The translations under genes and the position numbers were made by a program. A DNA stretch of 55,192 nt from contig GL890595.1 of the NCBI GenBank assembly GCA_000209465.1, positions 23,833 to 79,024 of the forward strand. The letters are read 5' to 3'. The notes beneath the pieces are model-generated. The model saw only the letters and a program-made list of their open reading frames with translations. It made no database searches and was not told where the DNA came from. The stretch is from Lachnospiraceae oral taxon 107 str. F0167. Lineage in GTDB: Bacteria > Bacillota > Clostridia > Lachnospirales > Lachnospiraceae. Shown here piece by piece: positions 44,715-51,528 of the stretch (its first letter is position 1; every line of letters begins with the position of its first letter).

Positions 44715-46013
44715 ATGAAGAAAAAAACATGGTTTGCAAATTGGATCGGCAGAATTATTGCCGTATTATTAGTGATGAATATTTTTATATCTTTGCAAGC
44801 CTATGCCGCGGTAACCCGTGTGAGAAGAAGTGTGACAGTCCAAAATAATGCCGGAGAGGTTACTGCCGGGCAAGTATCCGTGGAGCAGCCAAAGGAACTT
44901 AGAGGTGTGTGGTTTTCCTATATTGACTGGGGAGAGATGCCGTCTGATAAAGAGGCATTTAAACAAAGAGCGGATCAGGTCATGGCGGATATTAAAAATC
45001 GCGGTATGAATGCGGTATTTTGTCATGTACACAGCCATTCAGACAGCTATGGGCAAAAACTGAAGTCTTTCCCTCTATCACAGTTTATGGTTACAAAAAC
45101 ATCAGCACCGGATTTTGATCCTTTTGAATATATGCTTGAAAGCGCACATAAGCAGGGGCTTTCATTTCATGCATGGGTAAATCCTTACAGAGTGACCAAT
45201 TCCATGATGAGAGATATCCCTGACGGCTCCATAGTAAAACAGTGGATGGCGGATCCTGCAAAACAGCGCAATGTATTATTGCATGAGGGAAATTATTATT
45301 TAAATCCTTCAAGTGAGGAAGTTCGCAATTATCTGGTAAACTCCATTCGTGAGATATGCCAAAACTATGCAGTGGACGGCATTCAGTTTGATGATTATTT
45401 CTACCCTTCATTAAACAATAATGATCCTGCAAAAAGCTTTGATAAGCCTGAGTATGATGCTTCGGGCAGCAATATAGGTATTACACAGTGGAGAAGAAAT
45501 AATGTGTCAATGCTTGTAAAGGATGTATATAAGGCAGTGCATGAGATACGCCCTCAGGCAGTGTTCGGTATCAGCCCGGTAGCACTTTTATCAAATCTTA
45601 GAAGTGACAGATCATATTTTGTGGATATTGATACATGGATGGCTTCAAACGAATATATAGACTATATAATGCCTCAGCTCTATCATGGCTTTGAGGCAAA
45701 AACCAAAACAGGAATTTTGGCTCCTCATGCCTATATAAACTGCCTAAACAGCTGGATAGATTTAAAAAGAAAGAGCAATAGCAATGTAAAGCTTCATATT
45801 GGACTCGGACTTTACAGAACCGGTAAGGATATAAAGGACGGCAATGCCGTTTCAGAATGGCTAAGATATAATGATATCCTGCTCAGACAGGTAAAGGCGG
45901 CAAGAGAAACCGGCGAAGTTTCAGGGTTTGGAATCTTTGCCTACCAAAACTTCAGAGAAGCCCCGGCGATTCTCGAACTCAATAATTTACAGACAGCATT
46001 TACAAATCAATAA
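44715..46013 (+). CDS. GHL10 (DUF187, YngK-like) family glycoside hydrolase, secreted
   Basis: A 432-residue protein with a signal peptide (~1-32; basic KKKTWFANWIGR, then hydrophobic to AYAA). The domain begins ELRGVWFSYIDWGEM and carries NAVFCHVHSHSDSYG, FHAWVNPYRVTN, GIQFDDYFYP (likely catalytic acids) and MPQLYHGFEA, characteristic of GHL10 proteins. The enzymes are proposed to act on bacterial wall or capsular glycans. ATG 44715 gives a compact signal peptide with GAGAG upstream; an earlier in-frame ATG at 44637 would add 26 residues. A terminator follows, so it ends the transcript ahead of the contractile system. Confidence 0.88.
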   Translation: MKKKTWFANWIGRIIAVLLVMNIFISLQAYAAVTRVRRSVTVQNNAGEVTAGQVSVEQPKELRGVWFSYIDWGEMPSDKEAFKQRADQVMADIKNRGMNAVFCHVHSHSDSYGQKLKSFPLSQFMVTKTSAPDFDPFEYMLESAHKQGLSFHAWVNPYRVTNSMMRDIPDGSIVKQWMADPAKQRNVLLHEGNYYLNPSSEEVRNYLVNSIREICQNYAVDGIQFDDYFYPSLNNNDPAKSFDKPEYDASGSNIGITQWRRNNVSMLVKDVYKAVHEIRPQAVFGISPVALLSNLRSDRSYFVDIDTWMASNEYIDYIMPQLYHGFEAKTKTGILAPHAYINCLNSWIDLKRKSNSNVKLHIGLGLYRTGKDIKDGNAVSEWLRYNDILLRQVKAARETGEVSGFGIFAYQNFREAPAILELNNLQTAFTNQ

Positions 46014-46017
46014 GAAT

Positions 46018-46047
46018 AAAAAAGGACATCGATGGGTGTCCTTTTTT
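46018..46047 (+). terminator. Rho-independent terminator
   Basis: AAAAAAGGACA (46018-46028) and TGTCCTTTTTT (46037-46047) form a strong stem with a T-run. It isolates the genes upstream from the sheath gene and its promoter. Confidence 0.9.
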
Positions 46048-46135
46048 GGTGTGTGGAAAGATAAAGAAATATGTAGAGTATAAAAAATGCACAATTTAAA
46101 AGAATAAAAAGAAATATAAATTTATCTTATAAGTA

Positions 46136-46164
46136 TTGAAAATATCATTTTCATATGATAATAT
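46136..46164 (+). promoter_or_regulatory. Predicted promoter of the contractile-system operon with overlapping palindrome
   Basis: TTGAAA (46136-46141), 17 bases, TAATAT (46159-46164). Inside the spacer, TATCAT (46143-46148) and ATGATA (46155-46160) make a symmetrical site that could bind a repressor. The leader to the sheath gene would be about 170 bases. This is the only good promoter match in the ~290-base gap, but AT-rich DNA makes chance matches common. Confidence 0.5.
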
Positions 46165-46234
46165 TAAGCCACGAAGAAAAGTGTGAAGAAAAATATATAA
46201 AATGCAAATGTTAGAAAATGTAGACGTAAAGTCT

Positions 46235-46307
46235 TGCACTTAATGTGATATTATAGGAGAAAACAAGGGGTATTTTTGTGCATTTTTAAGAGGCAGTGTT
46301 AAGTGCA
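46235..46307 (+). other. Leader inverted repeat upstream of the sheath gene
   Basis: TGCACTTAA (46235-46243) and TTAAGTGCA (46299-46307) are exact reverse complements enclosing 55 bases. It ends 33 bases before the sheath start codon. An RNA switch or protein site is possible, unproven. Confidence 0.45.
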
Positions 46308-46340
46308 GGTAAAACTTAATATTTTAAAGGAGACGCAAGG

Positions 46341-48512
46341 ATGGCAGAGAGTATTATAAGGCAAACGAATCGTACTTTATTGATTGAAGAGATTAATCCG
46401 GAGAAACTGAACTTACTTACTTTAGTTGGGGATGTGAGAGGACTGGATAGCTTAAGTGATGATAAAGTAAAAGAAATCAATGAAGCACTTTTGGTTAAAG
46501 ATTTTGATGATTTTTTAGAAAAGTTTGACCCTACAGTATACTCTTTTTTTAATGCATCAACGGGAAAAATTGTATATTCAAAAGAGAAACCTACAGGTGT
46601 TCCGGAGAATATGCTAAGCATAGTTCATCTAAATGCACATAATGATTTTTTGAAAATGCTTATGACCTTGGTGGAGACAAAAAGAAGTCAGGGAATTATA
46701 AATGCAGATTTTAAATTTGAAAAGCTTACAGAGATGATTTCACCGTCAAAAGTAATGGATGATATCAAGCAGGTTAGAAAAGAACTCCAGTATACATATG
46801 CAGAGTATGCAAAGCTTGAAGACGGAGACCCTCATAAGCTTGATCTCGGTGATAAGCTTAATTCAATGTTTGAAGAGGCAAGTGCAAATTATCAAAACCT
46901 TATGGCTATGATTCCGTTGGCAATTTCTGATATAAAAACAAGACTTTTGCTAGGGGAATCAGAAGAGTCAAAGAGTAATGATGCATTAACATTAGGGCTT
47001 CTAACGATGTCTTCTGAGGGAGAACTTGCAGTAATTGAAGCACCGAAAGTGGAAGAGAGCAGACTTGTTCTTGCAGATGATAACTCCAATGCCGGCTTGA
47101 TTGAAGCTCTTGAGGAGGATTATGATGCACTTAATGCCGAAGGGAACAGCTATGTAAAGCAGCTGGTAGTAAGAACATTTTGTCCTTTAAATTCAACTAT
47201 GCAAAGTCAGATAGATGTCAAAAAAGAAGTGGCAAACTATAATACATATCTCGAATTTTATAAGAATGCAAAGGACGATTTTATAAAAGTTGTAAAACCT
47301 TTGGTTGAAAAGATTTTAGGTGTATGGGCATTTTTTGAGCAGTATCCAAAGCAGGTAAAAGGTATGAAACCGACACTGCTTATTGCAAATGTAAAAAATG
47401 AAGTGATGGCAAACAGTTTAAATGTACCAAAACTTTGTGCATATCTGAATACAGTGAATGAAAAAAATGATTACAGTAATACTGTTTGGTATGGGATTGT
47501 CGCAGGTGTATCTTTAGATGAAAAATCAAAGATGAATGTAACCAGAGAGAGATTTAAAGGTAATAAAGACAGTATAAAATCAGAGAATATAAGCGTTGAG
47601 TCGTTGGCAAGGATTGCGGATGCACTAAAGGATTATGGTGTACAATGTTTTTATTCATATGAAACCGGAGATAAGACAACTTTTAACAGTATGGCAATGA
47701 CCGGTGTAGGATTTTTTGATGACAGATGTTCAGGTCTTAGCGGAAAGCCTTATTCAGAATATTTGATACCATGTGTGCCTAACTTTACTATTATTCCAAA
47801 GGATAAGTCAGGGGTAAAGCTTGAAAGCAAGATGATAATCAATGAAAATGAGGCGGCAGAACTTTCTAAGGCGAAAGAAGATATTATGAAACTCTGGATA
47901 GATGGAGTATATATAGGTGCAGCCTATGTAGCGGCCGGATTTGTGGCAAGCTATCAGTCGCCGGAGTATTTAAAAGAGTACTTTAAGAAAGATGTTGATA
48001 CTGATTTACCGGGAGTGAGATTTGATATTGAGGCTAAGAACAATTCACTTAAGGTGCATACTACAATGTCTAAAGAGATAACCGGGTTTACTAATAGTGT
48101 TAAAGATGATATTAACAAAAGGGGATTCGGATTTGTATTTTCTTCTGAGAATGCGGTATTGGATGGAGAAAATATCAGTCATATAATGGTTTACAAAGCA
48201 AGAAATTTAAAACTGTCGGGCGGAAGTTATGAGCCGATTTATAAAACACAGACAGCTAATTATATTGAAAGAATTTTAAGACATGCAACAGGGGACTTCA
48301 AATCAGAGAATATAGGTAAGTTTTTCTCTAATAATCCGTCAAGTCAAAAGAGTGTTTGGCTTTCAAAGAGGTCAAATATAAACGCTATACTTGGTGCAGG
48401 TGATGATATTACCTATGAAGCGGATGAAACAGCAGGTGTATGCACGATAGAAATAAGCTTCGGTAATGCTATAAAGAGACTTGAAGTACCGTTAAACCGA
48501 GCAGGGGAATAA
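46341..48512 (+). CDS. Contractile sheath protein, TssB-TssC-like single chain
   Basis: A 723-residue cytosolic protein without signal or membrane helix. Residues ~20-70 read like TssB: LLTLVGDVRGLDSLSDD, then LLVKDFDDFLEKFDPTVYSF, matching the TssB plan (GDF.G, then an NFDE..P element). Residues ~200-723 have TssC-like elements: FYSYETGDKTTFNSMAMTGV, an LIPCVPNFTIIPK strand, WIDGVYIGAAYVAAGFVASY, and a C-terminal beta section (CTIEISFGNAIKRLEVPL). TssB is normally ~160 and TssC ~500 residues, so 723 fits a fusion. Sheaths contract to drive the inner tube. Tube-like genes directly downstream support this. Alternative: an unrelated phage-tail-sheath relative. The assignment rests on motif resemblance only. 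Confidence 0.65.
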   Translation: MAESIIRQTNRTLLIEEINPEKLNLLTLVGDVRGLDSLSDDKVKEINEALLVKDFDDFLEKFDPTVYSFFNASTGKIVYSKEKPTGVPENMLSIVHLNAHNDFLKMLMTLVETKRSQGIINADFKFEKLTEMISPSKVMDDIKQVRKELQYTYAEYAKLEDGDPHKLDLGDKLNSMFEEASANYQNLMAMIPLAISDIKTRLLLGESEESKSNDALTLGLLTMSSEGELAVIEAPKVEESRLVLADDNSNAGLIEALEEDYDALNAEGNSYVKQLVVRTFCPLNSTMQSQIDVKKEVANYNTYLEFYKNAKDDFIKVVKPLVEKILGVWAFFEQYPKQVKGMKPTLLIANVKNEVMANSLNVPKLCAYLNTVNEKNDYSNTVWYGIVAGVSLDEKSKMNVTRERFKGNKDSIKSENISVESLARIADALKDYGVQCFYSYETGDKTTFNSMAMTGVGFFDDRCSGLSGKPYSEYLIPCVPNFTIIPKDKSGVKLESKMIINENEAAELSKAKEDIMKLWIDGVYIGAAYVAAGFVASYQSPEYLKEYFKKDVDTDLPGVRFDIEAKNNSLKVHTTMSKEITGFTNSVKDDINKRGFGFVFSSENAVLDGENISHIMVYKARNLKLSGGSYEPIYKTQTANYIERILRHATGDFKSENIGKFFSNNPSSQKSVWLSKRSNINAILGAGDDITYEADETAGVCTIEISFGNAIKRLEVPLNRAGE

Positions 48513-48539
48513 ATTACATAAAGTAATATACCTGCAACT

Positions 48540-48568
48540 TTGTTAGTCGAAAAATATTTTTATAATAT
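48540..48568 (+). promoter_or_regulatory. Predicted internal promoter ahead of the tube genes
   Basis: TTGTTA (48540-48545), a 17-base spacer and TAATAT (48563-48568) in a 101-base gap. Placed to boost expression of the highly abundant tube protein. A strong AGGAGG follows. Confidence 0.5.
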
Positions 48569-48613
48569 TTTAAGAGGTTTTACTATAATAATACTTTTAT
48601 AGGAGGTAGCACA

Positions 48614-49039
48614 ATGGGAATTAGATTCAGAGTAACCGGTTCAGAAGTAGCGGACTTTGACGAGAGAAGTATCGTAAATGCAGAGTTTTTGTCTGAGTCG
48701 CCAAAGGATTCTAATGCAAAGGCGACAGATTACGGCTTAGGAGTCAAAGTTTGGGGACGAGTTTTGTACAATGTCGGAGCTGATAGTGATGATGTATTAA
48801 AGCTTGCAAAATGGTCTCAAATACCATCTGAAAATGCAGATTGTTACAGAGTGGCGGAGGTTACAGTAGTTTCAGCAGGATCTGTTGTAAGGAAGTATGT
48901 CATTCCAAATGCTTTTGTTGTAGAGTATTCTGAGAGGGCGGATGATGTGAACGGAACAGGAGAGTTTTACATTCATATCCGTCAAAAGAAGGATAATAAT
49001 GCGAAAGTGACTGTAGAAGGCGGATATGCCGGAGAATAA
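48614..49039 (+). CDS. Hcp/tail-tube-like protein 1
   Basis: A 141-residue soluble protein that I place in the Hcp/tail-tube fold group from its beta pattern and context. Segments: MGIRFRVTGSEVADFDERS, SNAKATDYGLGVKVWGRVL, LAKWSQIPSENADCYR, VRKYVIPNAFVVEYSERADD and FYIHIRQKKDNNAKVTVEGG. Its closest relative in the window is the next protein, with the same order of segments (SNA-R/K, LW-S-P, YR, KY-PNAFVV-Y-ER, QKKD, EGGYA-E). Tube proteins form hexameric rings inside the sheath. AGGAGG lies 7 bases upstream. Protease or other names seen for such proteins would not fit the sequence. Confidence 0.6.
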   Translation: MGIRFRVTGSEVADFDERSIVNAEFLSESPKDSNAKATDYGLGVKVWGRVLYNVGADSDDVLKLAKWSQIPSENADCYRVAEVTVVSAGSVVRKYVIPNAFVVEYSERADDVNGTGEFYIHIRQKKDNNAKVTVEGGYAGE

Positions 49040-49058
49040 GGAATAGGAGGGCTTAAGC

Positions 49059-49487
49059 ATGGCATATAAAGTAAAAATTGAGGGTAATGAAAGTTTTGAA
49101 CTGGCAAAGGAATGCGTAAACAGTGTGTTTTTATCTACTGATATTCCGATTGATTCAAATGCACGTACCAATGATGCCGGTGCTACCATGGAAATCACAG
49201 GAAAGATTCTGACTGCGGTAGATGGAGATCCTTTTGATTCTACAAAAAACATGGCACTTTGGTCAATGGTTCCTGCACAGAGCAAAGACTGCTACAGAAA
49301 AGTTACTGTAGAGCAGATTGTAGCAGGAATTACAAAAAGAAAATATGTATTTCCTAATGCATTTGTAGTTGCTTATACAGAGAGGCATGGAGATGAGGAA
49401 GGTGTTGGAAACTTTACTCTTGTAATAAAACAGAAAAAAGATAAAATGGCAGGTCTGATAGTGGAAGGCGGTTATGCAGCCGAATAA
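49059..49487 (+). CDS. Hcp/tail-tube-like protein 2
   Basis: A 142-residue paralogue of the protein encoded 19 bases upstream. Shared pattern: SNARTNDAGATMEITGKIL, MALWSMVPAQSKDCYRKVTV, ITKRKYVFPNAFVVAYTER and FTLVIKQKKDKMAGLIVEGG. Two tube-like genes next to each other suggest a mixed tube or one tube protein plus one cap or initiator. A GGAGG site precedes the start and a strong terminator follows the stop, so sheath and tube can be made in excess over the later genes. Confidence 0.6.
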   Translation: MAYKVKIEGNESFELAKECVNSVFLSTDIPIDSNARTNDAGATMEITGKILTAVDGDPFDSTKNMALWSMVPAQSKDCYRKVTVEQIVAGITKRKYVFPNAFVVAYTERHGDEEGVGNFTLVIKQKKDKMAGLIVEGGYAAE

Positions 49488-49511
49488 CAGATAATCAGCC
49501 GTTAGAAATGT

Positions 49512-49545
49512 AGGCTGTATGACTTGTCATGCAGCCTTGTTTTTT
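49512..49545 (+). terminator. Terminator/attenuator after the tube genes
   Basis: AGGCTGTATGAC and GTCATGCAGCCT pair (one G-U), with a T-run. It separates the abundant sheath/tube units from the FHA-PP2C genes. Confidence 0.75.
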
Positions 49546-49546
49546 A

Positions 49547-49649
49547 TAGTGTTGGCGTCGGGGAATTATCGCCTTGCGGCAAATACCGTCATGCAGACGA
49601 GTAGGGAGAATAAATCACCCCTACTTGAATAAAAGTAGGGGAGAGATAT
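49547..49649 (+). promoter_or_regulatory. Leader with two mutually exclusive hairpins over the ribosome site
   Basis: CCCCTACT (49618-49625) can pair with upstream AGTAGGG (49600-49606) or with downstream AGTAGGGG (49634-49641). The second pairing covers the GGGGAG ribosome site of the FHA gene at 49650; the first leaves it free. A GGCG/CGCC pair and a CGTC/GACG pair lie further upstream (~49554-49600), so the whole leader can fold. No known riboswitch class is recognised. Confidence 0.5.
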
Positions 49650-50177
49650 ATGAATAAAAGATGTTTAATTGATATTTTAGGTATAACTATGGCCATATTG
49701 TGCGCCATAATTACAGGGATCTTTGGAAGAGCATGGAATGGCGGATATATATTTTATATGTTTTCTTTTTTATTTTCAGGTTCTTTGATCTATTTTTTGA
49801 TAAAGGACTTTTCTTTAAAAAGAGAAAAGATACAAGATACATTTTTGTCAGAACTGGTACTTTTAAGCGAGGAAAATACAGTTATAAGAAGTTGGAGTAT
49901 ATTAGGGAAGAATTCGGTTGTAATAGGAAAGAAAAATAGTGAGGAAGATATAGATATAGACCTGTGCGATACTGCTTTTGGTGGAACAGTAAGTGATATT
50001 CATGCAGTACTTAATTATGTGGAAGGGCTCTGGTATATAGAAGATATGCAGAGTAAGAACGGGACGCAGATTAAAGGTTTTTTAGAGGATAAACTTTATA
50101 ATATAAGAGACGGACAAAGTAGACTTGTAAAAAACGACTATATTTTTATTGGACTGAATAAATTACAGATAAGGTAA
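49650..50177 (+). CDS. Membrane-anchored FHA-domain protein
   Basis: A 175-residue protein with two N-terminal transmembrane helices (~6-26 and ~31-53). A cytosolic FHA domain (~80-175) contains the canonical signature: SDIHAVLNY (S115, H118) and DMQSKNGTQ (N-G-T at ~136-138). FHA domains bind phosphothreonine. Type VI systems use FHA proteins to recruit phosphorylated partners. GGGGAG precedes the ATG, and the next gene starts 5 bases after the stop. Together with the following FHA and PP2C genes it suggests phosphorylation-controlled firing. Confidence 0.82.
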   Translation: MNKRCLIDILGITMAILCAIITGIFGRAWNGGYIFYMFSFLFSGSLIYFLIKDFSLKREKIQDTFLSELVLLSEENTVIRSWSILGKNSVVIGKKNSEEDIDIDLCDTAFGGTVSDIHAVLNYVEGLWYIEDMQSKNGTQIKGFLEDKLYNIRDGQSRLVKNDYIFIGLNKLQIR

Positions 50178-50182
50178 GAGTT

Positions 50183-50674
50183 ATGGGAAATTTAATACGA
50201 TGCAAAAATGGACATATGTTTTCAAAGAGAAGATATGGAAATATATGTCCATACTGTAACATGGATATGACTGAAAGAAAAGAAATTGAGGAATCTTTTG
50301 ATGACGAGGAACTTGAAGAAAGTCTAATCAGAATAAAAACAAAGCCTGTGTGTGCATGGTTGGTATGCATTAAAGGACCGAGGTATGGAAAGGATTATAG
50401 AGTAGTATTTGGGAAAAACTATATAGGAAGAACAGATGCTATGGATATTCAAATTATAGGTGATAATGCAATAAAACAGGAAAATCATGCTATTTTATCC
50501 TTTGATGAAAGAGACCTTGAAGGGACCTTGATATGTACCGAAGGAGGAGGGATTACCTATTTAAACGGAAAAGCTGTGTATACACCTCAGGTTTTGGAAA
50601 CATATGATGTAATTACCATGGGTGAGAGCGAGTTTTTATATATTGCTTTATGTGGTAAGCAGTTTTCATGGTAG
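50183..50674 (+). CDS. Zinc-knuckle plus FHA-domain protein
   Basis: A 163-residue soluble protein. A CxxxH...CxxC knuckle (C7, H11, C22, C25) likely binds zinc. An acidic linker (~35-50) precedes a FHA-like domain (~58-160): IGRTDAMDIQI, then QENHAILSF, where the usual serine before His is Asn, and ITYLNGKAVY. The serine-to-asparagine change may alter phosphothreonine recognition. It is encoded between the membrane FHA gene (5 bases) and the first PP2C-like gene (29 bases). Confidence 0.75.
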   Translation: MGNLIRCKNGHMFSKRRYGNICPYCNMDMTERKEIEESFDDEELEESLIRIKTKPVCAWLVCIKGPRYGKDYRVVFGKNYIGRTDAMDIQIIGDNAIKQENHAILSFDERDLEGTLICTEGGGITYLNGKAVYTPQVLETYDVITMGESEFLYIALCGKQFSW

Positions 50675-50703
50675 AAACTAAGAACAATAAGAGGTAAATA
50701 AAT

Positions 50704-51519
50704 ATGGGAACTGCTTTTTGGGCAGATGTAATCTGCATTACAATTGCTTTTGGAATTTTAATCATGAGAATATGTATAAAAATTACGGAAGAAAAAAAAC
50801 GGATATTTGATGCAGAGGCTGTGCTTGATATAGGAAAAAGACAGATTCAGGCAAATGCATATGGACTTAAAAGAATGAATACCGGTATGATGGCGATTCT
50901 TACAGCAGGAGAAGGAAGAGATTATGTCGGAAAAGTTGCAGCACTGACAACAGTCAGGACTTTTACTAAATTATATAATCAATATGACAGTACACAAAGT
51001 CCGGATAATTTCTTTGAAAAGGCATTTAAATTAGCTAATACAAATGTTTTAAATACACTGGAGACAGGAAAAGCATATGCAGGTTGTCTTATACTTAATA
51101 GAAATATACTGAAGTATGGTATTGTCGGACATATGAATGTTTATGTATTTCGTGGTAAGGAACTGATACTTCTTAGTAAGGGACAGATTATGGAGGAACT
51201 TATAAAAGAAAAAGTAAATAAGGGACTTTTAAGTAAAGAGGCGGCACTTAGGATTTCAGATATAAACAGGGCATATAACTTTGTAGGAAGAGATGATTAT
51301 ATGTCTCCTCTTGTAAGTAGTAGCGAGATAAAATTAAAGAAAAAAGATATAGTTGTTATGATAACTGAAAGTGTACAAAACAGTATTTCAGTTAGGGAGA
51401 TTGAAGAGGTTCTTGTAAAAAAGAATGGATGCAAAGAAAAAGCAAGAGAGATTATAGAAGTTATCAAGAATAAAGATGAAGAAACGGCTAATCTTGGACT
51501 GATACTTATTGGAATATAG
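50704..51519 (+). CDS. Membrane PP2C-like protein with all expected metal-binding acids lost
   Basis: A 271-residue protein. One N-terminal helix (~7-25) anchors a domain that follows the PP2C plan. Metal-site positions are replaced: the usual N-E-D region reads QANAYG, DG reads TAGEGRD, GDSR reads GHMNVYVF, SDG reads TESVQNS, and the final DN reads ANLG. A catalytic PP2C is therefore unlikely, and a binding or sensing pseudophosphatase is more plausible. The fold call is from my pattern reading and is not proven. A close neighbour (51529) keeps more of the acids, so the two may form a pair. Confidence 0.65.
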   Translation: MGTAFWADVICITIAFGILIMRICIKITEEKKRIFDAEAVLDIGKRQIQANAYGLKRMNTGMMAILTAGEGRDYVGKVAALTTVRTFTKLYNQYDSTQSPDNFFEKAFKLANTNVLNTLETGKAYAGCLILNRNILKYGIVGHMNVYVFRGKELILLSKGQIMEELIKEKVNKGLLSKEAALRISDINRAYNFVGRDDYMSPLVSSSEIKLKKKDIVVMITESVQNSISVREIEEVLVKKNGCKEKAREIIEVIKNKDEETANLGLILIGI

Positions 51520-51528
51520 GAGGAGACG

